From positions 1 through 51,365 of the forward strand of contig SUVB01000014.1 of the NCBI GenBank assembly GCA_015062205.1: DNA of 51,365 bases, written 5' to 3'. The translations under genes and the position numbers were made by a program. The notes beneath the pieces were generated by a model that saw only the letters and a list, made by a program, of their open reading frames with translations, was not told the origin of the DNA and did no database searches. Of the stretch, positions 7,074-16,673 are shown piece after piece. How positions within the stretch are numbered: position 1 is the stretch's first letter; every line of letters starts with the position of its first letter. This DNA is from Desulfovibrio desulfuricans (GTDB lineage Bacteria > Desulfobacterota > Desulfovibrionia > Desulfovibrionales > Desulfovibrionaceae).

Positions 7074-8345
7074 ATGCTGCGCCCCAGCCTCATTCTGGCC
7101 GCTGTCCTGCCCCTGATGCTCTGTGGCGAACCTGAATCCTCCGGCAAGGGGATCGAAGGGGCTGTCACCTACGCTGCCTACCATTCCGAGTGGGGTGAAA
7201 AGCTGACGCCCCCTGTTGCGCGAAGCATCCACCTTGAACTGACCAGGGACAGGCTGAGGGCAAGCTTGACCGGGGAGATGCCCGCGCTGATCTACGCCGG
7301 CCCCGTGAACGGCAAAACCTTTGACGAGATTGCCGGCCTCCTGCTCGCAATGGACGCAGCCTCCTGGCCCGGCTCGACCGGCGATGAGGACAGGGGCGAG
7401 CGCCGGAAGGACCGCTGCGCGTGGAGCGTGTGCGTCGCCGCCAAGACGCCGGGCTACCGGCAGATGCGCGCCTACGGTGCCGACAGCGGCAGGGGCACGC
7501 CCCGCCTTGAGGCGGAGGCAAGGCTGTGCGGCTACCTCAAGAAAAAGCTGCCCGAGCTGCACGCCTCCATGCCGAAAAGGCTGGAGCGCCTGTCGTTCAT
7601 CAACAGGCCCGCAGGCGGCTACTGGTCCGTCGTCGCCGAAGAAGGCCGCGTGCGCGTTTGCATCATCGCCAAGGGGCAGCCCGAGGCCGAGTTCTATGCG
7701 GACCCGGGACTCCTGCAGGAACTGCGCTCCCTGCTGGACAGGAACGAGGCCGACGCCTGGCACGGCTTCGGCTACGGCAGATACGAACCGGGCAGGATGC
7801 CGCTGTATCTCGACGCGGCTTACAGCACGGGGCAGTCTGTGGTCGTGATGGCGGAACCTGGCGGCATGCCCAAGGGCTTCGCCGAATTTTGCGACGCCCT
7901 GAGCGCCAGGCTCGCCGCTCTTGCGCGGCGCTGGCAGGAGACCGGAGCCGTTCCGGCAGGCGGGATCAAGAGCTTTCGCTTCGGCGAGAACGGCATGCGG
8001 ATGGAGGCGCAGTACGTGTTCTATCGACGCCTTGATGCCGGGGGAGCAAGGGCGCATGTCATGCGCGTATGGGGTGGCGCCCCGGACGGTGATGCGCCCT
8101 TGAGCGAGGCCGAGGAACAGGAACTTGCCGGCATCCTGCGCGCTCTTGCCCCCTGGGACGGCTTTGCCGGCAATGCGCGCGACGTGCTGGACGCGCCGGG
8201 CTTCTCTTTCAGCGTCGAATTCGCCGACGGCAGGAGCATCAGCGCCGGCGGTTACGGTATGTCGCCCACAGGCTATCGCGAGGGCAGAGACCGCTTCCTG
8301 AACTTCATCGAGAAGCGTCTGCCGGAGTCGACACGGGGCAGATAG
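7074..8345 (+). CDS. Exported protein of unknown function with three degenerate repeats
   Basis: 423 residues that I do not recognise. The first 18 residues look like a signal peptide ending in LMLC, a weak lipobox, so it could be a lipoprotein. The rest appears to hold three divergent copies of one module (about 45-165, 200-290, 315-420): a helix E-L-..-L-L, an aromatic W-x-G/S turn, two strands, a G-Y turn and a final L-x-x-F/Y-x-x-x-L helix; the third copy is clearest (WDGF, GFSFSVEF, GYREG, FLNFIEKRL). The ATG at 7074 has a perfect GAGGAGGT site; a GTG 45 bases upstream lacks one. It stands alone, with a strong terminator downstream. Confidence 0.7.
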   Translation: MLRPSLILAAVLPLMLCGEPESSGKGIEGAVTYAAYHSEWGEKLTPPVARSIHLELTRDRLRASLTGEMPALIYAGPVNGKTFDEIAGLLLAMDAASWPGSTGDEDRGERRKDRCAWSVCVAAKTPGYRQMRAYGADSGRGTPRLEAEARLCGYLKKKLPELHASMPKRLERLSFINRPAGGYWSVVAEEGRVRVCIIAKGQPEAEFYADPGLLQELRSLLDRNEADAWHGFGYGRYEPGRMPLYLDAAYSTGQSVVVMAEPGGMPKGFAEFCDALSARLAALARRWQETGAVPAGGIKSFRFGENGMRMEAQYVFYRRLDAGGARAHVMRVWGGAPDGDAPLSEAEEQELAGILRALAPWDGFAGNARDVLDAPGFSFSVEFADGRSISAGGYGMSPTGYREGRDRFLNFIEKRLPESTRGR

Positions 8346-8395
8346 GCGGAGCCCCTGCCAAGCGGCAGGTCATATGTTGCAATCATGCCCCGTCT

Positions 8396-8420
8396 GGGAG
8401 GCCGCCCAATGCGGCCTCCC
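8396..8420. terminator. Perfect 10-bp hairpin between convergent genes
   Basis: GGGAGGCCGC (8396-8405) and GCGGCCTCCC (8411-8420) pair perfectly around a 5-base loop. It lies between the exported-protein gene and the end of ftsZ and can serve both strands, although neither side has a clear T-run. Confidence 0.6.
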
Positions 8421-8427
8421 GGCGGGC

Positions 8428-8459
8428 ATTTCAGGGCCGAAGAGGCAAGCCCTGAAAAT
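8428..8459 (-). terminator. Terminator of the dcw cluster (after ftsZ)
   Basis: ATTTCAGGGC (8428-8437) pairs with GCCCTGAAAAT (8449-8459) around an 11-base loop. On the minus strand the stem is followed by AT-containing sequence. It is 32 bases past the ftsZ stop codon and probably ends the long dcw transcript. Confidence 0.5.
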
Positions 8460-8491
8460 ATGGATGTTCATTCCGGCGCGGCTGAACGACG

Positions 8492-9814
8492 CTAGTCGGC
8501 CTGCGTGCGGATGAAGGTGGGAATTTCAAAATCGTCCTCATCATAGGTGAAATCATCATGGCCGGGACGGTGCTGCCGCCGGGCCTGCCCCACCGCCTCA
8601 CGCTTGAGCAGAAAAGGCGGACGGCTGCTGTTTTCATCGTACCAGCGCTCCACTTCGGAGCGGCGGGAGGGCTGCGGCAGACGCGGCTCGCCCGGCTCCG
8701 GCTCTTCCATCATGTTCTGCTGCACCGGCCGGGAAACGACGCGGCGCGAATCCGCCATGACGGCATCCGGGCCGGGTTTGCGGTGATTGGTGAAGGCGGT
8801 GACCGTGGCGGTGGGGGCCTGCGCGGGCCGGATGGTCTCGGCCTGGGCCTCAATGCCCGTGGCAATGACCGTCAGGCGGATTTCGTCACCGATGTTGTCG
8901 TCAAAGACAACGCCGAAGATGATGTTGGCCTCGTCGGGCGTGGCGTCGCCGATGATGTCGCCGATTTCAGAGATTTCCTCGGCGGTGATGTCCATAGGCG
9001 CAGTGATATTGTAGAGCACGGCCTTGGCGCTCTCCAGCGAGACGTCTTCCAGCAGGGGGCTCATGATGGCGCGTTGCGCGGCCTCTCGGGCGCGGTTTTC
9101 GCCGGAGGCAATGCCCGTGCCCATGAGCGCCATGCCCGCCTCGGACATGGTGGTGCGCACGTCGGCAAAATCAAGGTTGATGAGCCCCTCGCCCACGATC
9201 ACGTCGGAAATGCCCTTGACGGCGTAATACAGCACGTCATTGGCCTTCTGGAGCATTTCGGAAAAAGGCGCCTTCTTGGGGGCGAAGGCCAGCAGGCGGT
9301 CATTGGGAATGGTGATCAGACAGTCCACATGCTGCTTGAAATCCTCAAGGCCGGCCTCGGCCGCGCGCTTGCGCTTGGCGCCCTCAAAGCTGAAGGGCTT
9401 GGTGACCACGCCCACGGTGAGCGCGCCCATCTCCTTGGCAGCCTGCGCCACCACGGGGGCTGCGCCGGTGCCGGTGCCGCCGCCCATGCCCGCAGTGACA
9501 AAAACCATGTCGGCATCGCCGATGGCATCGCGAATGGCGTTGACGCTCTCCACGGCGGCTTCGCGCCCGATGGCGGGATTGGCCCCCGCGCCCAGGCCCT
9601 TGGTCAGCTTTTCGCCCAGCTGCACCTTGACGGAAGCGCCGTTCTTGTTCAGCGCCTGCACATCTGTATTGGCGCAGACAAACTGCACGCCCCGCAGACC
9701 GGAGGCAATCATGTTCTGCACCGCGTTACCGCCGCCGCCGCCAACGCCGATGACCTTGATTTTGGCGTTGCTGGCCAACGAGGTATCAATATCGTCTACG
9801 ATGGATTGAGCCAT
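8492..9814 (-). CDS. ftsZ: Cell division GTPase FtsZ
   Basis: Tubulin-like GTPase of 440 residues that polymerises at midcell into the Z ring. The GTP-binding GGGTGTG signature, the N-terminal [11 protein letters not shown] loop and the T7-loop region (LDFADVRT) are present. The C-terminal peptide DFEIPTFIR is the usual binding site for FtsA. The linker before it is about 100 residues and Pro/Arg-rich. I chose the ATG at 9814 because GAGGAG precedes it and MAQ follows; an ATG 24 bases earlier lacks a good site. Last gene of the dcw cluster, 42 bases behind ftsA. Confidence 0.97.
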   Translation of the reverse strand: MAQSIVDDIDTSLASNAKIKVIGVGGGGGNAVQNMIASGLRGVQFVCANTDVQALNKNGASVKVQLGEKLTKGLGAGANPAIGREAAVESVNAIRDAIGDADMVFVTAGMGGGTGTGAAPVVAQAAKEMGALTVGVVTKPFSFEGAKRKRAAEAGLEDFKQHVDCLITIPNDRLLAFAPKKAPFSEMLQKANDVLYYAVKGISDVIVGEGLINLDFADVRTTMSEAGMALMGTGIASGENRAREAAQRAIMSPLLEDVSLESAKAVLYNITAPMDITAEEISEIGDIIGDATPDEANIIFGVVFDDNIGDEIRLTVIATGIEAQAETIRPAQAPTATVTAFTNHRKPGPDAVMADSRRVVSRPVQQNMMEEPEPGEPRLPQPSRRSEVERWYDENSSRPPFLLKREAVGQARRQHRPGHDDFTYDEDDFEIPTFIRTQAD

Positions 9815-9856
9815 ACTCCTCTCCTCGATCTGCCCCAAATTGCCCGCTTGAGGCGT

Positions 9857-11092
9857 TTATGAAATATCCGCAAACCACTTTTTCATCCGCGCGAGAACGC
9901 CTTCAAACATGCCGCTCTCGCTGCGCGTGGTAAACTTTTTCTGACCGGAGAGTTCCTTCTCCGCGCCGTAGCGCAGGAGACCCACCGCCGTAGAAAACTT
10001 GGGGCTGTTGACCACATCCTTGAGGCCGCCCACATTGCGCGGGTAGCCGATGCGCGTCGGCAGGTTGAAAATCTGTTCGCCGAGCTCCTGGCAGCCTTCA
10101 ATGAGCGAGGTGCCGCCCGTCAGCACAACGCCCGCGCCGATCATATCCTTGTAGCCGGAACGCACCAGCGTCTGGTCCACCAGATAGAGAATTTCCTCCA
10201 TGCGCGGCTCGCAGATTTCGGCCAGCACCTGACGGGAAAGGCGGCGCGGTTCGCGCCCGCCCACGCTGGGCACTTCAATGAATTCGTCATTGCGCACCAT
10301 ATCGGAAAGGGCACAGCCGTATTTGAGCTTGATCTTTTCCGCCGAGGCCACAGGGGTGCGCAGGCCGAAGGCAATGTCGTTGGAAAGGTTCTGCCCGCCC
10401 AGCCCCAGCACGGCCGTATGCTTGATGGCGTCATTGGCAAAGACCGCGATGTCCGTGGTGCCGCCGCCGAGGTCCACAAGGGCCACGCCGATTTCGCGTT
10501 CCTCCTCGGTGAGCACGGCCTTGGCCGAAGCCAGAGATTCCAGGGCGATGTCGGCCACTTCAAGCTGGCTGCGATGGCAGGAGCGCACAATGTTCTGCGC
10601 GGAAGAGACAGCCCCGGTGACAATGTGCACCTTCACTTCCAGCCGCACCCCGGCCATGCCCAGGGGGTCGGCGATGCCGCGCTGATTGTCCACAATATAC
10701 TCCTGCGGGAGAATGTGGATGACCTCGCGGTCGGCAGGTATGGCCACGGCGCGCGCGGCGTCAAGGGCGCGTTCGATGTCGCGCTGGGCCACCTCGCCGC
10801 CCTTGACGGCGATGACCCCGTGGCTGTTGATGCCCATGATATGGCTGCCCGCAATGCCCACATAGACGGAGTGGATTTCGCAGCCCGCCATCAGTTCCGC
10901 GTCTTCCACGGCCTTGCGGATGGATTGGACCGTCTGCTCGATGTTGACCACCACGCCCTTGCGCAGCCCCGTGGAGACGCTCGTGCCGATGCCCACCACA
11001 TCCACAAGGCCCGACTCCGTAAGTTCACCCACCACAGCGCATATTTTTGTGGTGCCGATGTCGAGGCCAACGATGAGCTCGGACTTGTTCAT
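9857..11092 (-). CDS. ftsA: Cell division protein FtsA
   Basis: Actin-like ATPase of 411 residues that tethers FtsZ filaments to the membrane. The first phosphate loop (VGLDIGTTKICAVVGE), the second (LVDLGGGTTDIAVF) and the adenosine motif (GAGVVLTGGTSLIEG) are clear, and the inserted 1C domain lies at about 85-165. The C-terminus MFEGVLARMKKWFADIS forms the amphipathic membrane helix. It lies between ftsQ (63 bases) and ftsZ (42 bases), the usual order. Confidence 0.97.
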   Translation of the reverse strand: MNKSELIVGLDIGTTKICAVVGELTESGLVDVVGIGTSVSTGLRKGVVVNIEQTVQSIRKAVEDAELMAGCEIHSVYVGIAGSHIMGINSHGVIAVKGGEVAQRDIERALDAARAVAIPADREVIHILPQEYIVDNQRGIADPLGMAGVRLEVKVHIVTGAVSSAQNIVRSCHRSQLEVADIALESLASAKAVLTEEEREIGVALVDLGGGTTDIAVFANDAIKHTAVLGLGGQNLSNDIAFGLRTPVASAEKIKLKYGCALSDMVRNDEFIEVPSVGGREPRRLSRQVLAEICEPRMEEILYLVDQTLVRSGYKDMIGAGVVLTGGTSLIEGCQELGEQIFNLPTRIGYPRNVGGLKDVVNSPKFSTAVGLLRYGAEKELSGQKKFTTRSESGMFEGVLARMKKWFADIS

Positions 11093-11155
11093 GCACTTCT
11101 CCTCAAACGCCTGCCGCAGCCGCGCGGCGTCGCCTCTGGGCGGATTCAGACTGTG

Positions 11156-12040
11156 TTATGCGGGCTGGTTGAGCAATACCCACACATTTCCGTTGACGGA
11201 GCGCACCTCGCGCACATTCCGCAATTCCTGCCTGCGGGCCAGGTCCCCCAGAGCCACGGTCAGCCGGGAGATGTTGCCTTCCCAGTCGTCCGTGGCGATG
11301 GAAAGGCGCATTTCCCTGTCTTCCAGGTACAGTTCAATGCCGTTGCCGGGGCTGATCGTTATGGAGGACACAGCCCCAATTTCCACCGGCAGCAAGCCCT
11401 GCTGCATGCCCTGCATCAGGCGCTGAAGATACGGAATGTCGTCCTCGGCGCCGGGAGCGATGCGCAATGTCGGCAGCGATAGAAAATTTTTGCTCTCCAC
11501 CGGCGCGATGACTTCGCCGCGCTCGTTGGCGTAGTAAAGCACGCCGTCTTTATGCACCCAGAAGGACGGCAGCCGTTCCTTCAGTTTGATAACAAATCTG
11601 TCCGGCAGCAGCCGCTTGACGGAAACCTCTTCCACCCAGGGGGTGCGCCGCAGGTTCAACTCCACTTTGGCGATGCTGACGGCAAGACAGTTATCGCCCT
11701 CACGGATGCCGCCGTACTCCAGCACCATTTCCCGCGTGAGGCGCACATTGCCGCTCACGTCCACATGCCGGGTGGTGAAAAAATCGCTGGTGACGGCCTT
11801 GTTGTACAGCCACAGCGAGGAGTAGCACACCCCGGCAAGAATCAGCCCCAGCCCGGCCAGCAGCGTCAGCAGCGTCGCCAGATTTTTCAGGCCGCTCACG
11901 GCCCCGACGCGTCCGACGCAGCCCTTCAGGGCTTTCAGCACACGGACGCCGGACCCCCTGCGCGCCTTCCTCCCAGGCGGCGTCGCCCGCGTGTAGGCAT
12001 TGCGGTTCTTGCGCCCGCCTTTTCTCAGGCCAAGGGGCAT
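11156..12040 (-). CDS. ftsQ: Cell division protein FtsQ
   Basis: Bitopic inner-membrane protein of 294 residues that links FtsA/FtsZ to the late divisome. A long basic cytoplasmic tail (about 1-50) precedes one membrane helix (about 52-75). Then come the POTRA domain (about 88-160, VDVSGNVRLT) and the beta domain that binds FtsB/FtsL. The start codon overlaps the end of murB by 16 bases, so the two are translationally coupled. Confidence 0.9.
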   Translation of the reverse strand: MPLGLRKGGRKNRNAYTRATPPGRKARRGSGVRVLKALKGCVGRVGAVSGLKNLATLLTLLAGLGLILAGVCYSSLWLYNKAVTSDFFTTRHVDVSGNVRLTREMVLEYGGIREGDNCLAVSIAKVELNLRRTPWVEEVSVKRLLPDRFVIKLKERLPSFWVHKDGVLYYANERGEVIAPVESKNFLSLPTLRIAPGAEDDIPYLQRLMQGMQQGLLPVEIGAVSSITISPGNGIELYLEDREMRLSIATDDWEGNISRLTVALGDLARRQELRNVREVRSVNGNVWVLLNQPA

Positions 12041-12915
12041 GGCACTATCCTGACCTCCGGTTCAAGCTGAATGCCGAACCGCTGCAACACGGCCTCCCGT
12101 GCTTCCTGCAGCAGGGCCAGAGCCGCCGTGGCGTTGCCCTTGCCTTCGTTGATCAAAAAATTGGCGTGCAGCGTCGAAAAGGCCATGCCGCCCAGTTTTC
12201 TTCCCTTGAAGCCCGCCATATCCAGCAGCTTTCCGGCGGACATTTCCGGCGAGGGGTTTTTGAACACGCACCCCGCGCTCCAGGCCGTCACAGGTTGTTT
12301 AGACTTTTTCTTAAGAAAGTTGTGACGCATGCAATTACTGATGCCATCCCTTTCGGCTCTGGTCAAGCCAAATATGGCGTCCAGAACAATAAAATCCTCA
12401 TTGTTGCCTGCGATGCGCATGCTGCGATAGTCGAATTGCAGTTCCTCAGCAGTAATCCGGCGACTGGAGTATCCGATAACAGCCTCAATGGACAGAATAT
12501 TTTTACCGGTCTCCGAACCGTGGGAACCGGCGTTCATGGCCACGGCCCCGCCCACGCTGCCGGGAATGCCCACAAGCCCCTCCAGGCCTGAAAGTCCCTG
12601 CGCCGCGCAGAAGCGCAGCAGGCGCGGCAGGGGAACACCCGCGCCGACGCGCACAAGCGCCCTGCCCCCCTCCTCGCCCACCACTTCCGGCCCCTCCATG
12701 AAGCGGGGCCGCACCAGCACCAGAGGCAATTCGCCGTCGCGGGCAAGGATGTTGCTGCCGGCACCCAGCACCAGCGGTCGCCCGCCCAGCGCGCGCAGAC
12801 GTTCGGGCAGACGCTCCGCATCCTCACGGCTCTCCAGCGTCAACTCGGCAATGGCCGTGCCGCCCACATGCAGCGTGGTGCGCTGCGAAAGATCGGGCGA
12901 GGCCGTCTCACGCAT
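12025..12915 (-). CDS. murB: UDP-N-acetylenolpyruvoylglucosamine reductase MurB
   Basis: FAD enzyme of 296 residues that reduces enolpyruvyl-UDP-GlcNAc to UDP-MurNAc with NADPH. The FAD loop ([11 protein letters not shown]), [26 protein letters not shown] and the catalytic loop SAGCVFKNP are present. At the place of the usual proton-donating Ser the loop has Cys. A patch in the gene (about 12290-12525, roughly residues 130-208) has much lower G+C than its flanks (42-52% against 72%, hand count). It overlaps murC by 8 bases upstream and ftsQ by 16 bases downstream. Confidence 0.95.
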   Translation of the reverse strand: MRETASPDLSQRTTLHVGGTAIAELTLESREDAERLPERLRALGGRPLVLGAGSNILARDGELPLVLVRPRFMEGPEVVGEEGGRALVRVGAGVPLPRLLRFCAAQGLSGLEGLVGIPGSVGGAVAMNAGSHGSETGKNILSIEAVIGYSSRRITAEELQFDYRSMRIAGNNEDFIVLDAIFGLTRAERDGISNCMRHNFLKKKSKQPVTAWSAGCVFKNPSPEMSAGKLLDMAGFKGRKLGGMAFSTLHANFLINEGKGNATAALALLQEAREAVLQRFGIQLEPEVRIVPCPLA

Positions 12916-14281
12916 GGTCGCGCCCCTCGATCCAGGCGGGGCCCAGACGCGTGATGCTGCCCGCGCCCAGCGTCAGCAGCACGTCCCCCTCCTTGAGGAG
13001 GGAGGGCAGGGCCGCGGCCATGCTGTCCAGCGTCTGGAAATATTCCACGGGCGTCTGCGAAACCTGCCGGATGCCCTGGGTCAGGCTTTGCCCCGAAACG
13101 CCGGGGATGGGTTTCTCGGAGGCGGCGTAAATTTCCGTCAGCAGCAGCATATCCGCCACGTCGAAAATCTTGCAGAATTCGCCGAAATGCGCCTGCGTTC
13201 GGCTGAAGCGGTGCGGCTGGAAGGCCACCACAAGCCGCCTGCCGGGAAAGACCTGCCGTGCCGTGGCCAGGGTGGCCGCAATCTCTGTGGGATGATGGCC
13301 GTAGTCGTCCACCACGGTCACGCCCTTGCGTTCGCCCTTGAATTCAAAGCGCCGCCCCACGCCCCCGAACTTGCCGAGGCCGCGCGCGCACTGCTCGAAG
13401 CTGATGTCGGCCTGCATGGATGCGCCGATGGCGGCCAGCGCATTGAGGATATTGTGCCGTCCCGGCTGGGGCAGGCTTACCTCGCCCAGCTTGCGCCCTT
13501 CATGGACCACGGCGAAATGGTTGCGCGGCCCGCTTTCCAGAGGCTCGGCGCGCAGGGCGTTCTCCCGGGCAAAGCCGTACGTCAGCACCGGGCGCTTGAC
13601 GCGAGGCAGGAGGGCGCGCACGCCGGGATCGTCGCCGCAGACGACATTCATTCCGTAGAAAGGCACATTGTTCATGAACTGCACAAAGGCATCGTCAATG
13701 GCCTCGCGCGTCTTGTAATAATCCAGATGGTCCTCGTCCACGTTGGTGACCACATTGATGATGGGCAGCAGGCAGAGGAAGGAACCGTCGGACTCGTCCG
13801 CCTCGGCGATGAGGTATTCGCCCTGCCCCAGGTGGGCGTTGGTGCCGTAGGCATTGAGGCGTCCGCCGATGATGACGGTGGGGTCCAGCCCGGCGTCGTC
13901 AAAGATGGAGGCGGTCAGCGACGTGGTGGTGGTTTTGCCGTGCGTGCCCGCGATGGCCACGCCCTGGCGCAGGCGCATGAGCTCGGCCAGCATTTCGGCG
14001 CGGGGAATGACGGCGATGTTGCGGCGGCGGGCCTCCGCCAGTTCCGGATTGTCGTCGCCGATGGCCGTGGACTTGACGAGCACCTGCACGTCCCCCACGT
14101 TTTCCGCCGCATGGCCCACAGCCACGCGCGCGCCCAGATCCCGCAGATGCCGCACCACGGCGGAATCGCTCATGTCGGAACCGGAAACGTCGTACCCCAG
14201 GCTGAGAAGAACCTCGGCTATGCCGCTCATGCCCGCACCGCCGATGCCCACCATGTGAATCTTTCGAATCTTGCTGTTCAT
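12908..14281 (-). CDS. murC: UDP-N-acetylmuramate-L-alanine ligase MurC
   Basis: ATP-dependent ligase of 457 residues that adds L-Ala to UDP-MurNAc, the first peptide step of peptidoglycan precursor synthesis. The UDP-binding Rossmann start ([17 protein letters not shown]), the ATP loop ([10 protein letters not shown]), the central EADESDGSF and [12 protein letters not shown] and the C-terminal [10 protein letters not shown] motif are all intact. It follows murG after a 149-base spacer, one of the few gaps in this compact cluster. Confidence 0.97.
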   Translation of the reverse strand: MNSKIRKIHMVGIGGAGMSGIAEVLLSLGYDVSGSDMSDSAVVRHLRDLGARVAVGHAAENVGDVQVLVKSTAIGDDNPELAEARRRNIAVIPRAEMLAELMRLRQGVAIAGTHGKTTTTSLTASIFDDAGLDPTVIIGGRLNAYGTNAHLGQGEYLIAEADESDGSFLCLLPIINVVTNVDEDHLDYYKTREAIDDAFVQFMNNVPFYGMNVVCGDDPGVRALLPRVKRPVLTYGFARENALRAEPLESGPRNHFAVVHEGRKLGEVSLPQPGRHNILNALAAIGASMQADISFEQCARGLGKFGGVGRRFEFKGERKGVTVVDDYGHHPTEIAATLATARQVFPGRRLVVAFQPHRFSRTQAHFGEFCKIFDVADMLLLTEIYAASEKPIPGVSGQSLTQGIRQVSQTPVEYFQTLDSMAAALPSLLKEGDVLLTLGAGSITRLGPAWIEGRDHA

Positions 14282-14430
14282 GCTCTGCCTTTATAGAAAG
14301 AATCTAGATATATCGTGCCGTTGTATCTACCACACCGTGTCATTCGCGCCATTTCGCCGCGCGGCCGCGCCGATGCGCATCCACGACGCCGGCAGGGCGC
14401 AGGCAGCAGCCGTTCCGCAGTGAAGGACGC
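14282..14430 (-). promoter_or_regulatory. Spacer between murG and murC with a TCTAGATA motif
   Basis: On the minus strand the sequence just before murC reads TATCTAGATTCTTTC followed by TATAAA, a possible -10 element for an internal promoter. The GAAAG-AA-TCTAGATA word (14296-14310) recurs as GAAAG-TCTAGATA at 19228-19240. At the other end a 6-bp hairpin with a TCA loop (14425-14439) holds the murG stop codon in its loop. Confidence 0.35.
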
Positions 14431-15507
14431 TCAGCGTCCGGCGTGCGCCGCTTCCTCCAGCACGGCGACCACACGAGCCGCCGCGTCGGGCCGCGCCGCC
14501 TCCCGGGCGGCCCGGCCCATGCGCGCCCGTTCCCCGGGCGTGTTCAGTAAATGCAGCAGCAGGCCGTCCAGCTCCCGCGCGGCCATATCCTTTTCCGGCA
14601 CCAGCACCGCCGCTCCGCAGCGTTCCAGCACAGCGGCATTCCTGGTCTGGTGGTCGTGGACAGCGTACGGAAAGGGCACCAGCACGGAAGGCAGCCCGGC
14701 GGCACAAAGCTCCGCCACAGTGCTTGCCCCTGCGCGGCACAGAACCATGTCGGCCCAGGCATAGGCCCCGGCCATGTCGTCGATGAAGGCCGAAACGCAT
14801 TCCGGCCCATAGCCCGCCGCCGCATAGGCCGCACGCGCGTCGGCCTCGTCGGTCTTGCCGGTCTGGTGGCGCAGTTCCACCCCGGCACGCCGAAATTCCT
14901 GCACATGCGCCAGCATAAAGGCATTGAGGGCGTGCGCCCCCTGCGATCCGCCCACAATCAGCAGGCGGCGCGTACCCTCGCGCGGGGCGCGCTGCCCCAG
15001 CGCGCTGACGGCGGCGCGCACGGGATTGCCCGTGAACACGCATTTGGCCCTGTCAAAGCCCTCCGTCTCCGGCAGGGAAACACAGACACTTCGCGCCGAC
15101 CGCGCCAGAAAACGGTTGCTCGTCCCGGCCACGGCGTTCTGCTCATGCAGCACCAGGGGCACACCCAGCAGCCGGGCCGCGAACATGGGCGCAAAGGCGG
15201 CATATCCGCCGAAGCCGGCCACCACGTCGGGCCGGAAGCGGCGGATGACCCCCACGGCTCGCCCCACGGCGGCCGCCATGCGCAAGGCTGCGCCCACGGC
15301 CCGCCAGCCGCGCCCCAGCAGGCCGCGCACAGGCAGGCCCTCAAAGGGCACATCGGCCAGACGCGTCAAACGCGCCTCAGGCCCGTAGAGCGAGCCCACA
15401 AAGAGCAACTCGGCCCCCGGGTTGCGGCGGCGCAGTTCCTCGGCCACGGCCAGGGCGGGAAAGATGTGCCCGCCCGTGCCGCCGGTTGTCAGAAGTATCC
15501 TGTTCAT
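14431..15507 (-). CDS. murG: N-acetylglucosaminyl transferase MurG
   Basis: Peripheral inner-membrane glycosyltransferase (GT28) of 358 residues that turns lipid I into lipid II with UDP-GlcNAc. The N-terminal glycine loop TTGGTGGHIFPALAVAEEL, the second loop FGGYAAFAP, HEQNAVAG and the GGSQGA motif are visible, with the donor-binding region RAGASTVAEL. The start overlaps the ftsW stop by 4 bases. Confidence 0.97.
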   Translation of the reverse strand: MNRILLTTGGTGGHIFPALAVAEELRRRNPGAELLFVGSLYGPEARLTRLADVPFEGLPVRGLLGRGWRAVGAALRMAAAVGRAVGVIRRFRPDVVAGFGGYAAFAPMFAARLLGVPLVLHEQNAVAGTSNRFLARSARSVCVSLPETEGFDRAKCVFTGNPVRAAVSALGQRAPREGTRRLLIVGGSQGAHALNAFMLAHVQEFRRAGVELRHQTGKTDEADARAAYAAAGYGPECVSAFIDDMAGAYAWADMVLCRAGASTVAELCAAGLPSVLVPFPYAVHDHQTRNAAVLERCGAAVLVPEKDMAARELDGLLLHLLNTPGERARMGRAAREAARPDAAARVVAVLEEAAHAGR

Positions 15508-16673
15508 GGGGCGTCCGCCGTGCGCGAGAAGTTCATCAGCAGCCCCACGCAGAGCATGGTGGCCAGCAAATTGCTGCCGCCGTAACTCATGAGCGGCATG
15601 GGCACGCCTTTGGGCGGGGCCACGCCCATGACCACAGCCAGATTCATGACCGCGCCCATGCCGAGAATGAGCGTGATGCCGAAGGCCGTGAAGCGGTCGC
15701 GCAGGTTGTGCTGGCCCATGATGATCCTGTAGCAGCGCCAGAAAAGCAGCGCGAAGAGAATCATCACTGCGCTCACGCCCACAAAACCCATCTCTTCCGA
15801 GAGTACGGCCATGATGAAGTCATTGTGCGCTTCCGGCAGGTAAAACATCTTCTGCCTGCTGGCTCCCACGCCTACGCCGAAGAAACCGCCGGACCCGATG
15901 GCCAGCAGCGACTGCACGAGCTGATAGCCGGTATTGTGGGCATCCTGAAAGGGGTCCAGAAAGGCCAGCAGACGGCGCAGGCGGTACGGCGAGGAAATGG
16001 CCAGCGCCATGGCGCCGGCCACGGCCAGCGCCAGGGAGAAAAAGAGATAGATAAAACGCGTGCCGCCCGCAATGCACATGAAAAACAATATGCTTGCCAG
16101 CACCACGGCGCTGCCGAAATCCGGCTGGAGCAGCAGGAGGAAGCAGAACAGCCCGGTGACGGCGAAGGGCGGGATGACGCCCCGGCTGAACGTTTTGATG
16201 ATATCCTGCTTGGAACTCATGAAATAGGCCAGATACAGGGCCAGGGCAATCTTGACGAATTCCATGGGCTGCACGGAAAAAAAGCCCAGAGGTATCCAGC
16301 GCTTGGCCCCGTTGATGGCGGGGGTCAGCGGCGAAAGCGTCACCAGCAGCAGCGCCAGAGCCAGGAACAGCGCGGGATACTGAATCCTGTACAGCCATGT
16401 GCGCGGCAGCAGCGCCGCCCCCCACAGGGCCGCGCCGCCCATGCACGCGAACAGGAGCTGGCGCTTGAAGAAATAGTATTTGTCGCCGTTGACCTGCTCC
16501 GCCACAATGCCGCTGGCCGAGAGCACCATGATCAGCCCGATGGCCAGAATGACAAGCACGATGGTGAACAGCCACCAGTCAAAGGGCGCGGTGGGGCCGC
16601 TTTCCAGCGCGCGCCCCAGAGCGCTGCCGCTCTTTTTGACGGGCGTTTCGGCGGCGGTGAGGAGTTTTTTCAT
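15504..16673 (-). CDS. ftsW: Septal lipid II polymerase FtsW
   Basis: SEDS-family glycosyltransferase of 389 residues with about ten membrane helices. It polymerises lipid II at the septum together with FtsI. Family motifs are clear: KRWIPLGFFSVQPMEFVK, LLQPDFGSAVVL, AHNDFIMAVLSEEMGF and the C-terminal PLMSYGGSNL. It overlaps murD and murG by 4 bases on each side, a sign of translational coupling. Confidence 0.96.
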   Translation of the reverse strand: MKKLLTAAETPVKKSGSALGRALESGPTAPFDWWLFTIVLVILAIGLIMVLSASGIVAEQVNGDKYYFFKRQLLFACMGGAALWGAALLPRTWLYRIQYPALFLALALLLVTLSPLTPAINGAKRWIPLGFFSVQPMEFVKIALALYLAYFMSSKQDIIKTFSRGVIPPFAVTGLFCFLLLLQPDFGSAVVLASILFFMCIAGGTRFIYLFFSLALAVAGAMALAISSPYRLRRLLAFLDPFQDAHNTGYQLVQSLLAIGSGGFFGVGVGASRQKMFYLPEAHNDFIMAVLSEEMGFVGVSAVMILFALLFWRCYRIIMGQHNLRDRFTAFGITLILGMGAVMNLAVVMGVAPPKGVPMPLMSYGGSNLLATMLCVGLLMNFSRTADAP

